DNA of 64,000 bases. It comes from Apis mellifera. Taxonomy: Eukaryota; Arthropoda; Insecta; Hymenoptera; Apidae. Position 1 is the first letter of the stretch. Each line of letters starts with the position of its first letter. The notes beneath the pieces are model-generated. The model saw only the letters and a list, made by a program, of their open reading frames with translations, ran no database searches and was not told the DNA's origin. Location: assembly GCF_003254395.2 (NCBI RefSeq), contig NC_037638.1, positions 17,616,892 through 17,680,891 of the forward strand, in the 5' to 3' direction. Below are positions 24,517 through 38,030 of the stretch, piece by piece. The translations under genes were made by a program, and so were the position numbers.

Positions 24517-25991
24517 GCGCACGTATACACTGGCATACTCACCGAGGAGGACGAAGCGAACACGAAGAGACGACGAATGCACCCGGGTCCGTGGTGTGTG
24601 GTTAATTTACAGCTAGTTCTACAGCTCGTATCCTCCTCCTATCTCGAGCGGCGTATCTCTCTATGACGTCCCTGTCAACCCAAGCGGGGATCGTAATCCC
24701 GGAAGCTCGCCGGCTCTCCTCGAGATCGGGCGGCGGATCAGAAATTACAATCGGGTCGTCTCTTCCGGCCGACCGACTGGCTAATTGGCAACCGTAAAAA
24801 TTCCGACCGCTCCTCCATTTCGATCCCACCGATCGATCTATAAATCAAACAGATTTACAGCTGGTAAGAAACCCCCATAAAACTCGGTATTAATCGATCC
24901 CCTTGTCATTTTTCGCCCCGGGTAAAAATCACGCCGCGTGTAATCTTCACGGTTTTACGACGCGCGTACATTCGTTCGAATTCGACGTAAAGCCAAGGAT
25001 TTTTCGACCTAGAACGCGTTAGACGGGGAAAAAGGATCCCGGGAGGTGGTGTGTCCATCGATGGAATGTAGTCGCCGTGTTTACGAGCAATAGTACGCGC
25101 GATAAATAACGATAAACGGGGAGCTCGTTTGGCACGAGCTCCAATTCTGTGTCGATGTTACACGAGTGTTTTCTCTTTCTGAGAGATGGGGACATCGTGT
25201 TCCTTGGACACTGTATCTATTCATTGTGACGAATTATGTCTTGATTATATACCGAAGAGGGAGAAAACAAGTCTAGATCTCGTTGATTTGTTAACGACGA
25301 AAGTAAAAATAGATTTGTTTCTTTAAACGTGAGGTGCTTCGAGTCGTATCACTGTATCAGAATATCTCGCTTAATGCTATAAATTATTGGAGTATAATTT
25401 TTGATTCGTGCGGTTTGACACGATGAAATATCGAATAAGTTTTATGAACCGTAAAATGCGTACAAGTTTCCGGTTGTGATGATCTTTTTATTTACATTTA
25501 TCTTACGTTTTTGGATTAAATCGTGATTTCTATCCGTTCCAGACGATTAATCTGTCGTTAACCTGAGACAAGTATTCTCATAGAAAAGAAAATTCGGTGT
25601 ATTTACGAAAAAATTAGTAATTTCGCTTAAAAAAGAAGTGAAATGTATCGACTAATTCCATCGTAAAAATATTTAACAAAAAATTTTCCTTCCTAAATTA
25701 TTTGTCCAAATTATTCGCATAATAATCGGTCATCACATTGAGAAAACTGAGATGAAACGATGCATGCTCAATTTCAATGGATTTTCGAAGGAAATATTAG
25801 TTTGCACGGCACAATTTTCATAGCTGCATCCAATTATGCGGATCATCTATTAATCTCGGCGAGTTTCCTCGCTTAATTCTCTCGTGGGGAGCTTTTACGT
25901 CAAGCCGCGTTGCTATTGTTTCTGGAGAACAGTTTCCTCGTGCTTCCTGTTCCTCTCTCTCGATTTATCGTACCAAACAACTAGAAACAAG

Positions 25992-26036
25992 CGGGAGAGA
26001 CAGAGAAAGAGAAAGAGAGAGAAAAGAGAGAAAGAA
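25992..26036. repeat. (GA)n/(GAAA)n purine tract
   Basis: About 45 bases of GAGA and GAAA units interrupted by a single C; low-complexity purine DNA. Confidence 0.85.
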
Positions 26037-27554
26037 CATTCTAGGAATCTTAAGTGGTAGTTGAAACGTGTATTTATAGGTCGGTTTCGCCTTGCAATTC
26101 CGCCAGCAAAATGTGCAAATCTTGACCGATCATCGGTACGCTATTTCCATCGGTTGCATCCGTACAAATACAAACTCCCTGACTCTCTTGCCAGAGATCT
26201 TAAGGTATGACCAAAACACCCTCTTCCGAGGAATTATTAAGATATTTTCTGGAAAATGATAGCGGTAATATAGATTGTTCCGCAATCAATACATTCCAAC
26301 CAGGAAATTCCTATCCATTTTACGATTTTCTACAAATCACAATGTAATCTTATCAATTTTAAACATACGCAAATCTTCTTCCAAACTATAATATCAAGAT
26401 ATTTGCTTTCAAGATTAACTTCTGCCAAGTCTGTGACATCACATTAACGAAAGTATTATACGGATAAGAAAAAGATTTAATTCTATTATATGTAAATGAG
26501 ATTTTAATTGTGACAGAATACGTGTACTCCTTATAGATATCAAAAACTAAAGAAAACTCGATACGAAAACTTTTTTTCATCTTTATGGCGCGATCATACG
26601 TATCGAAGGCCATAAAATGATATAAAATAAAAATTTCACGACACGTACATTCGAGTCACTCTTATTGAACGTGTTAATCCCATTCTTCGCCACTCTTCAA
26701 CAAATTTCGCCATCCACTACCGAGACTTTAACACAACCGAGCCGATCTAGTGGACAAAATGGATTGCCTATTTCTCGCGACTTATCGCCTCTCGTTGCTC
26801 GATTTAAGCTCTCGAATCCGGCAAACAAGATTCCTCGTGAGAAACAGTCCAACCATACACTTCCCGCAATATCGAGTGCCAGCGTTTTGCCGACTGGACA
26901 AATATATCTGTTCGGCCCACGCGTGAAAACGCCGCTCCTCGTTCGAACGTATCCAGGATTCGATAATAAATCGAGCGCAATTGATCCTGGACCGCAGGTG
27001 GACGTAAATTGATATGCATATAACGGGGAAACGATAGCCGAACGTGACCGTGCAACCGTTGCATTACAGAAACGACCTTTCGACCCCGTTGGGCGTGCAC
27101 ATGGTTGGGGCAAAATTGGCGTCAAGATGGTGATTTCTTGGCTCTACTGTTGTATCGAGCTACTGATTTATTGGATCCTCTATTGAATCACGGTGGGTTC
27201 GTTTGCTTTCCGTTTTTGTCAAACCAATTGGAAATGATCGGGCGAGGAGCGAAGAGGATGAGAGATGATTGGTTCAAGAATCAAAGAAGAGGAGACGTAT
27301 TACGGTTGATTTGATCCAGCTTAGAAAAGGAAACTATTTTAATCATGTTTTTATTAGATTTATCAGATATAAGATCCAGGAGATTGGACCATATCTTTTT
27401 TTCCCTTTCTCTCTTTAAAAGAGTTAATATAGCGGTTATCTTTTATTTACGATGAATCGTTTCGATTATTTTTGCGCGAACGAACTTCCGTTATCGATCC
27501 TTTCGATGGTTTTACGATTTTAGTTCAAACTCTTCTATTTATCTTTCGTTATTT

Positions 27555-27580
27555 CCGGATAGAATATCCGGATAGAATAT
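27555..27580. repeat. Perfect 2 x 13-bp tandem repeat
   Basis: CCGGATAGAATAT occurs twice head to tail at 27555-27567 and 27568-27580 without a mismatch. The word GGATAGAATATCC spanning the junction can also fold back on itself. Confidence 0.9.
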
Positions 27581-30500
27581 CTTCAACCTCCTCATTTTTT
27601 CCAATTTTGAATTTCTTGCATCCGAGAAATTCTGCTTGTCTTCGTTAACCTGTATGGCTGTTAATAAAACTCGACGATGAAACGAAATCTAATCTACGAT
27701 CTCTCTCTCTACGTACTCCACGCTGATCCACGATAATCATCGTCGACGAAACCGAATCTTATCGCGCCCCGTCACTTATGGAATTACCCATACAAATCAC
27801 GAGGGATTACGTCTCGTTTCGATATTACACGCCGCGTCGGATAATTTCCATCAGAGGTAAACGATCCCCTAAACATTCTTCGGGCAACCTTCGCCCCGCC
27901 ATTCCTTCTCGGCTCAAACGATTTCGCGTAACGACGTCGATGAATCGTCCCGTCAAAATCCTATCGACGATTTTTCTACCTCGCCTCGGCCATTTGTCGG
28001 CAACTGGTGTAAGCTGTTTTTCGCGTGTCGCCGCATGCAGAACATAGCGGTACGTCTATTGTGACCGTATGATCGAGTGGATCATTAATCGATGGAACGC
28101 GTTGCAGTTATTCGGTAAACGACCCCGGCAAACAAGCAATGGGACTGATAGATCGCGACGAGAAGATTCCAATGTCGATACTGTCACGCACGAGGATCGG
28201 GTATAGCGATTCAATTGAGCAGATGCCGACGTGGAAAACGTGGAATCGCTTCAGGCGTGTCCTGGACCCGTCCACGTGTAATGGTGTCCGGTTAATAATT
28301 CCGCTCGGAGGAAGGATACCGCGACTGGTAGAGCATGGAGAACGGTGGCTAATTTGCCTGCTCGGCTTCCGACACACCATCGATCCGAATAGTCTTTGAT
28401 TTCTCGATTCGCTCGCTTATTGACGTTCTTTGGATTCAATGAAGAAGAGAAAAAAGATTGTTTCGTATAGATTATACGATACAAGGGGCTGCTCGACGAT
28501 CGTTGAACCTGGAAAACGCGGCTAATTTGCTTCTTGGAACGGGTATCGAGTTCCAAGCCGATTATTGATTTCGTTCTTTCGAATATTGTTGCGGTTCTTT
28601 GAATATTGCGATTATGGAATTATATTATAATAGTGAGGATATATATATTTATGTTTTTCAAATTGGAAAAATCATATTGGGCGATTCATAAAATTTGAGT
28701 ATCATTTAAATTTATTTTCGTGTTATAAAGATATATTGTTGATAGTACTTTTTTTCCAATTAAATTCGCAAATTTTTGGAATAAAAAGATTAAAACCTAG
28801 GATAAACGTACGAGAAAGTATTAGAGATGTAAGAGTAAGATAACACGTTTCATTGTCTCTCGTGGTCGAGAGTGAAAAGTACCGTAAGACCGGTTGTCTT
28901 GTCACTGGGTTCAGACTAGGAGGCACGAAATTTTACTTTATTATAGTGTTCAACTAACCGAGACTCCGACTGTGCCGTTAAATAATACGAAGGTGACAAA
29001 ATTTATTATAGTCTCTACACATAATTAGATAACACACATATTATTCAAACTTTTTTCTCATCTCACAAATGAAGTAGAATAAAAAGACTTGTGATGTGAA
29101 TGATGAATTATCGTTATAAATCATTATAAAAAAAAAGCAATTCAGATATATTTTAATAAGTTTTTAATTAATTACTTAACAATACAACGAAAAGAACAAC
29201 GAGAAATGATTCCAATTCCCTAAGTGGAAAACTTTTTTTAAGAGCAACAATGTTTTTCCTCTTCTATTTATATCGAAACTTATCGCGCGTACTATTTACT
29301 TTATTACGACAAACCACGTGTGGATTATGTCACGCCAGCATAATACTTCAGTGTAAACGAACTTTGTAATTGTCACGCTGCCGCTTCCATCGAATCTTGC
29401 AACACGCGCATGTTGTATTCCATAATCAAGCATTTAATTAACACGACTGATTCATTCTATTTTTTTCTTGCTATTTTCATCGATCGATTCTATTGAATTT
29501 TTCATTAGCAATATCGAAATTATGAAACGACGTTGCAAAATAAGATTAATTGATCGATCTTTTGACGAAGTTTATTTTTACGGATGATGAATACAAAGAA
29601 AGGAGGATGGATATCGTTTAAATGAGTGGGATATCGAAGTGAGATATTTGAAATTCGATGATAACTCTATGATTATTTATTGTTTATCATTGTTATTTTC
29701 GATAATTCTTGTAATTATTGTACCTGCATCCTGCAGTGATGATTTCCGCTCGTTTACGCGTTTTCAACCGCGGGTTAAAGGCCATGGTCATAACGTGTAC
29801 GTTGCACGCGATTGAGAGATTTCAAAGATACGTATTTGGATAAAGTTACTAAATTATTATAGCATCGCACACATCACTATATAACTTTATCCGTTATTTG
29901 AAAAGCAATCAAAATCCTATATTCCTTCATCAGAGCAATTATCGTTTGAATTGGAATTCTTCGTCTCTTCTTTAGCAGATAATAAAAAAATATATTTCCA
30001 TTTTGAAATAATGGATCTCAATCTAATTTTCTTCATTGTAATATAAATTTACAAAAATGGATAAAAATATTTATTCATTAATAGAAATAAAAATGTTAAA
30101 TGCATTACGTGCCATACAAGATTAATTCTTCAAAATATTCTCTTCAACATAATTTAATATAAAACAGGATAATAAAGTAAGAAAAATTTAATCTTCAAAG
30201 TCATCAGAAGATCAGAAAAATGCACTCTGAAAGATATTTCGAAGAAGAAAAACGCGAAATCATTGAATTCAGATCAGATCAGAAAACAATTTTAAAATAA
30301 AACTAGATTCGTCCACGGATTTTAGAGAAAAAAAATAACTTTATCCGCGATCTTTCCTCAAGAAAAGGACAATAGCATCGAATATCGTGACGAGCATGAC
30401 GAGCTTCGCACCGTCACAATTACGATCTACCTTGTTCGAGCGGTCAACCGTCATTTTTTCACCCTTTCGAGATCAGTGAACCCGTGCGTGACTATTAGAG

Positions 30501-33500
30501 AGTCCAGATCGATATTGCCGCGAATCGATGGCAGATATTCATGGAGCTGACCTTCCGAGAGTTTCTAACCTTGGAGCGATGACATTACTGAATCCTTACG
30601 ATAGATAGAAACGAAATCGCCGATGGAATAGAAGTCGAAACAGAATTACAAACGGGTATAAGGAATAACGGTTGGTCCAGACCGCCTCTCTATTCAATGT
30701 TGATATCGCGAGGAATGCGCGTAGGATGCACTTGTTGCGTGGGTGACACTTTGACCGGTGGAACTGGACGCGATAAATAATGGAAGGCTGCGGTGCGAAA
30801 CTTCGTCGATCATTTTGTATTTAACGGCGGAGATACTGTCAGAGATAATGGAATGCTCGATGTGCTCGATCAAAGTTACATTATAATCCTATTTCCTTGT
30901 TAATGCGAGTTAACACGCTGCTAAATATAAAGCGTGTTGGATCTCTCGTCTTCCTATTAAATCAATTAATCACGATCGAATTATGGATTATAGGAAAATG
31001 ATATTATCCGATCAGGGAAAGCTTCTCGACAGATTAAAATTTACTCTCAATCAGAGCAGAGATCTTCTTTGAGAGATTGTTTTAACTTGACCAGTCCAAG
31101 TTCATCTCCTCGACACGATGGAAAAATTCGTTGAAAGACTCGCCGGTGTAGTAATCATCCTCGCCCGTAATTTCGAAATGGTCCAGTGTAGTACTTGTAG
31201 CCAAGTAGGTATAAACGGAGGGAAAAAGAAGAGCATGTGAAGGACGAGGAACACGGAAGTGGAGAGAGGGAGCAAGCGAGCAGAGGGTTTGTGCTTTCCT
31301 CGACTGATTCTCGGTAATCTGTAATACTTGGAAACGTGGTCGGTGGTGTTGGATAATAGGAAAACAGCCATCCTCCTTTCTTTTCTTCGATCTTCCTACT
31401 TGGCTCTCTTTGTACGCATAAAACCGGCATCGCATAAAGTTCCACCTACAGGATTACAACTGATCCAGCTACAACCTCGCCAACATCCAACTTCCTCTTT
31501 CCTGCGATCGACCGATCCGTTTACCATTCCGTGATTTCCTCCCTCCTCCCCCGTCCATGTGTCTTGTATACGACGACAGGGATCGAGCTGATGATCTCTT
31601 GTGCACGGTCACGCCGTGTCGAAGATCGGTCGACGAGATTAGGGAGTATCGATCTTGAATTCTATGGAAATATCTCGTTTTTATTCAGATCCCTATCTGT
31701 CAGGATTATTCGCTCGATATTCCCCATACTATTTTTACTCGGAGACAATAACGCCTTGTTCAAGCCTTTAATATTCCTCGGCTAGAATGTTGAACCTAGA
31801 TTTCCTCGCATCTAGTTTCTATCCTTTTTCGAACTATCTTTATCGTTGAACATTGCAACATGAACCGAACAAACTTCTCGCCCAGTTTCTTACGCGAGGA
31901 TTTCATTTTGCTTTCCTTTCGACGATAACGCGCGTAATCGTTACGCGGCAACTTCGGGAACCGGCGATGGAACGCCGGAAGCGGCGACGCGGCCATGAAA
32001 CGAAGCGACCGCGCAAAACGTTCCAATTGCTTTTTTTCCCCCTCCTCTGTATTCCGAGCCTTCGTTGCGCCTCGATATCTCCTTTCCCGCGTAACTTACG
32101 TAACTCTTAAGTCTGCTTTTACGACACACCGTTCGAACGACCTTCGCTTCCAACGTAACCTTTCTTTATCTCCGCAACAATGGCGGGGATTGGACAACGT
32201 AAAAGACGACCGGTGTTATCTCCGCCTGTTTCTAACGAAGCCAGGCGCCGGGAAACAACCACGGTCTAACAATACGTATTAAACTACTTAGCATTCTGCT
32301 GTACAAACCACCTCAACCTTCCAATTTCCTCCAACTAAAATACCAGAGCGGTTACCTCTCCTTTCCGACCCTTTCAATTCTCCGCACGCGTGTTTATCGC
32401 GGGGAGAAGCAGGAAGTCGAAGGGGGCGAAAAAACAACGCGCGACTAAATGAAAGAGCAGTCGTAAAATTGAAAGAAGGGGAGGGGAGGGGGATGTTGCG
32501 AGGGGCGCGATAAAGGCGGCGCGACGCAAATTACTCGGATAGGGAATAATGGTGAGAACGATGGTCGATCGTTCTCCCGTTTAACGATCGGCTTTCCACC
32601 AAAAAAGAGCGGGATCTCCTGGAATGGAAGGAATCGAGGGAAGCTGCCGACCCTCGTAAAGGGGGCCACCGTCGGCGTCGTAAGGCCACGGATGAACGGA
32701 AGGGCCGAATCGAAAGGCTGGCCTATCACAGACCGAACAGTCTTCCGGTCTTCGAAGGAGTGGTCGTCGTAAAAGTTCCAGCGCCGTGTTTGATTTAACG
32801 AGCGCTCGTAGAAATAACTATAATCCCGATGGGAAAATATCGGGGGATCGTGTAGATGTCGAATAGAAATTTGATGTAAATTATGGCGGCGATATTTATG
32901 TGGATATTTATGTGTTTATCGGGATATTTAAACCGCGTGTAAATATTGAAAATTAAGTACTGATCATCATCGTACGGAAATAAACTCAAATTCTTTTTCA
33001 ATTCATTTTTTTGGACGACAGATATCATCTATTCTCGAGAAAAGAATTCAGCGAGCACGCAACAGCAGTGAAGATTCGCAGAATCGCCATTTCAAGAGAC
33101 GGTGTTGTCTCTTTCTCAAGTGGTTACAGTGTCGTCAAAGCAGAGCTAGAAGCAATCCTCGTAAAGATAATCGTTCTTCCAGAGGAAGAGGTCTCTTACC
33201 CAGAATCCCATTTTAAGAGGAATTCTCGCACAATTTTCCTTGATACTCTTCTTTCCACGCGTTTTTCTCTCGTTTCATTTATACAATCGAATACGCGTCA
33301 CATATATTTTATGAACGAAAATCCAAGGAGAAACGGTTACCGCAACGGGATAGAAATCGAGGGATCGCGATTGAAAATGGGAGGAGGGGTGATTCGCCAT
33401 TGAAAACTTGGGCTTGGGAATCTCGTTTCATTCTGTAACTAGGTGGTTTCCACTCTTACTCGTTTCCGAGGATAAAGATCAACGAATTTTTCGTCGGGAC

Positions 33501-35152
33501 AACGAAGTGCAGCCGTTGGTTCCCGTTATTACGAAATATATACGCAACTCGCACGATCCTCTCTAACGAGGCATCGATTCTTTGTTCGTTCACGGGCTGG
33601 GAGAATATATTTAATTTATGAAATTACTCGGTGAACCGTCCGCGCATTAGTTTCCATTGTGCGCCGCGATTTTCCTTAATGGAATGCGAGAACCAGCTTT
33701 GACATGAAATAAAGAAGAACAGTCGGAACAGTAAATTGTAACGGGATCTTGTATAAATACGCTCGAACAATTGCAAACAGGATATGTTTAACTTCTCCAT
33801 GAAACGGAAGGACTTCCGATAAACTAATAATAGGCGAAGGCAATCGAGCGATTCAAGATGATGTATTCTTTAATTCTGAAATTCCGCCACAGTGAAAAGT
33901 CTCGAAGAAATTACAATTTTCCTTTCAAATCTTCAAATTTCCAGGAACAATAATATCTCGTTTTACGAGCGAATATAAAAATCACTGAATTCTATTTAAA
34001 TTCTGTCAATTCGCTTGTAATAATAGAAAGGTGAACGAATAGATGATGATAATCGTTGTGAATTACAATATTCCATGGCATTGCGTATCCTAGGATGTAA
34101 GGAAGCGGATAAATACGGAGGCCGAGTAGCATGTTCACGCACCGGAGCATCCAGGTCTGTCTGCTCGTAAAGAACAATGGTGGAATTTTAATAGAGACAT
34201 TGCAGCCTAACCAAAAACGTTTGCCGAGCATCGATGCTCGTTAAAGCTTAACGATTATCATGAGATCGAGAATAATTCCAGGAAACTTGCGCACGAACCA
34301 ATCAGGCCGTGGTAACACGAAAATAACTCGAATAACGCGCCTAATGATACATTGTGATACGTTACTTTTATAGGAAGTTTAATATATAATTGTACGAGTG
34401 ATCGCGATTTAAACCCTTCCTGGAAGATACTTGCAATTTAATGGTAGAATCTACGGGTGTTCGATTGGAATGCTTATTTTCTTAAATCGCTTCTCTATTC
34501 GGGGAGGGAAGGTAGAGGTAATGATACGCAATGACATAGAACAAGCGTTCATTTCCCGATCGAATGAAAATTCGCATCGATATCGTAATGTTACCATTCT
34601 GGATTCGAATTTAACGCGTTCCGAGAGATTAAACGCGGCTCGTTGCCGATCGATTCGTCGCGACTGGGCTCGCGCCATTACAGAATTCCGCGGCACCCTG
34701 CCCCAGGACGTTTCAATTCGCTTCTTTTCACCGGATCATCGCGTTGCGTGCAGTATATTGGAACCCGTGGAACGCGGACATGCCTGGAAACACGTCGGAT
34801 TTCACCACGTTGAATCCTAGATTGGAATATTATACGGAATGTCTTATCGCTTCATAAATCATCGCATTTCTATTATTCGTTATTAAGAGAGAGAATTTTA
34901 TCGGTATAATTCCTTTCATCGAGTCATCTTTACATTGTTTCAGAGAAACTCTTCATTGATGCACAAAATCGGATAATTCTTCCAATGATTAACGATAAAT
35001 CGTAGAGTATCTCAATCTCTATATATTGATATTGAGAATTTAAAATGATTGCATCTTTACGAAAAGTATCTTTGAAAAAATTTATTTATTTCTAATACAA
35101 CTTTTATCGATTCCTTAAATTATCGACTGTATTCTTGTTCAAATTCGAGAAC

Positions 35153-35167
35153 GATTGAGAAACACTG
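35153..35167 (-). repeat. hAT-terminus-like word, copy 1
   Basis: GATTGAGAAACACTG on +, that is CAGTGTTTCTCAATC on -. It matches the CAGTG-TTTCTCAA type of terminal inverted repeat seen in hAT transposons (established knowledge). A weak partner CATTGTTTCAGAG lies at 34933, but there is no 8-bp target duplication, so no element can be delimited. Confidence 0.35.
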
Positions 35168-37089
35168 TCCCAAAGGAAGGAACTTTATTCCACGGTAGTG
35201 TAGGTTGACATTAACGGTTGGGGACAGACATCGCCACCCACCGTTTTTCTCGGCGCGAACAGGAAACACTCTCGTTTCGTGCGGTCCAAGCCCTCTCACT
35301 TTCTCGTATTTGCATGTCGACCGCCATTTTTCCGCGAAACGAATGATCCATCCCGAAGATCCGACGATCCATCCGTGATTCCCGTGTAACGTCTCGCCAA
35401 GACGAATCTTCTCCTCTCGCGAACATCGTAATTCGAGCTCTCCGTATCTATTCCAAGCGACACGGACGAACCAACACGAGCGAGCCGCGAGAAATTTGAA
35501 TAATGCACGAGCGTGCATTTAACGGAATTACGGACTGTTTTTGGTCAGGGAGGCTAGACACGCGAGATCCATCGATCATATTCCCTGGGAAGTTATGTTT
35601 CGTAAGTATGCTCGTGGGAGTTCGGTTTGTTTCCTGCATATTTTAAACGTTCAATGCCGGGGTTAGTCGAATTTGATTGGCGGTTATTGACGATGCCCCG
35701 TTGCGTATCGCGCGACCGACGATCGCGGGAGATCGAACGGTCGTTAATACGGCCAAGCTCTTGGGAAAGTAACTCTTAATGTACCGAGAAAAGAAACTCG
35801 GGGATTGATGGTCGCGTACCTACCTCGATGCACGAGGAAGAGAGAAAGAGGGACGAGGCATGTTTTTGCCTGACGGTTATTTCACGCCCATCTTTCTCCT
35901 TGTGTCACTTTCGTTCAGACTCGCAGGGATTTAAAGTTGGCTAGTCATTCTCAATACCCGGTGTAAACTTTTGCGTTTAACAAGTCATTGTTCGAGGAAA
36001 AGAATATTTTAAATATTCTTAACGCGATTCGATCCTGATTCGAGGTGTAAGAAATTTGAAAACATTCTTTCTTAAAGAAGCTCGTAATAAACAATCTCAA
36101 AATTAGTAATCTCTGTTAATTAAATTAGTTTCAAATTCTTTTCTTTTCTCTCTCCAATGAAAATTAGAAAAACTTACTAATTCTAAACTGTCTCGATAAT
36201 TATCCCAGCGAATCCATGCAAATTCACGTGCTCTTTCCCGGGGAATACGTAATGTCAAGGTTAACTCGTGGCATGGTTACGATGATCGGTGTCTAGGGGA
36301 AACGACATCGACCGTTCACTTCGATCCTCGCGGCCGTCATCGGCGAGCAGCCAGTGTCGATGAGGCGCAAGGTCGTTCCGTTACCTCGAGTGAGATTTCG
36401 AGGTCGGCCACGTCCTCGTCCCAGAAACGAGGATGAGGATGAGCCGGTTCGCGCGCGTTCATCTCGCGAGACACCCTCTTCGTGGTAACGATAATCCTTG
36501 CAGTATTTTTCTTGCCAACGATTAGTTTTCACTTATCTGCTCGTCGACGAGATCGACGTAAGAAAGGTACGTTGAAATTCGAGTTATTTCTGTCGTTCGA
36601 GATATTTTTATTGGTGTATATTTTTTTGTTTTCAGTGGAACATTGATAGTGAATGTTAGATGGTTAATAATAACATAGTATTCGTAGTATCGGTTGACGT
36701 AGAGTTTGTTCTCACAGTTCCATTAAAAGACTAGCCGCAACGAAATTGCTCGAGAATTACAGCGGCGAAAATAGCGCGATACCATTCATTTGACAAACCG
36801 CAATAACTAACCTAAGAGGTCTTTTTGATCTTTCCTCATCTTCTGTTCTAATTGTTTCGAGAAACGAAACAGTTGGAATGGAAATAACTGGTGACTTTTT
36901 CCCATATCGATCGAAACAAATTTACATTGCACTCATCTCGAATCGAAAAAAGAAAGAAAAAAGATATCAGCTTCGTTATCCAACGTGTTCAACACTCCAA
37001 CACTGCCCATTATCCTCGAGAATCCGAGAAGATTTTCTTAAAGAAACGGCGAACAATGGTCGGGCAAGGTCGATCCGTTAGCGTTCTCC

Positions 37090-37450
37090 GGATGCAAGGT
37101 CAGTCGTGACTCCCCAAGTCGGAAAGCTCGTTGTTAACGCTTAGCTCGGTTGTTAGCGAGCAAAACGAGCGGCTAATGCGAGAGCCGGTAACAGTATCCG
37201 TTGGCTTGCTTCGTGGTATCGCATCAACTGCTCGCTATCGGAATCGCAGTTAATTTCACCGGTCGTTCAAGACCCGATACGTGGCCCTGGGGCGGCCAAG
37301 GCCAATGCGCCCACGATCACACGCATACGCGGATAGAGGGGGGGAGGGCTAAAATTGTTTTAGCGAGCGGAGTGCAGGCCGTGGGCGATGCATTCATTAG
37401 CTGGATTCGCGGCCCAATAACAGAGAGCTGGCAGACGCCACGGTAACAAC
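37090..37450. other. GC-rich island with homeodomain-type words, candidate enhancer
   Basis: A compact CpG-rich block lies in AT-rich surroundings. It contains a short hairpin word (GCTCG-GTTGTTAG-CGAGC), GAGCGGCTAATG (also found at 44243) and ATTCATTAGC, the ATTA/TAAT type bound by many homeodomains. An 81-codon frame (37201-37446, +) crosses it but starts at a non-ATG codon and shows no domain. The regulatory role is inference. Confidence 0.25.
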
Positions 37451-38015
37451 GTGTCAGTCGCTCTAACGGGTTCCCTTCTTCTCTTGCTTTTTTTCTCTTC
37501 TTCCTTTCCTTCCTGCTCTTCTATCTCGAGTGCCTCTTCTGCTTTCTTGTTTTTTTTTTTGTTTCGTTGCTCGTCTCTAGTCCTGATATTAAGGTGTTGG
37601 CTGTTTAAATGCGTGGAAGTGGACCAGTAACCAGGATGCTTGGAGGGTTATATTATGATTGGTAGGGTTACGCGAAAGAAGAAACTTTGGTATTGGCCTT
37701 TGGGCAAGATCTTTGCGAATAGTAAATCGTGTGTATCGCTTTAGGCTAGGATTTAACCCCTTGATATTCACGCCTGTGATATGTGTGGGATGTGAAATTT
37801 ATACGAGAGTCAAGGCAGTCAAGGACACGATCGATATGCTCGTCTTTTGATGGTTTATCGTAGGCTATGATATTCATGAGTTATAGCTATAGCATTTTGC
37901 GTCTAAGATATCGTTCTTGTTTTGTTATTAATTGTACGATGAATTTTTATATACAGTAATCATTTTTTATTTTCCTTTATTTGGATAAGAATATTGTTAA
38001 AATCAAATATAATAC

Positions 38016-38030
38016 ATATATATATATATA
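38016..38030. repeat. (AT)n microsatellite
   Basis: Uninterrupted AT alternation of about 15 bases. Confidence 0.8.
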
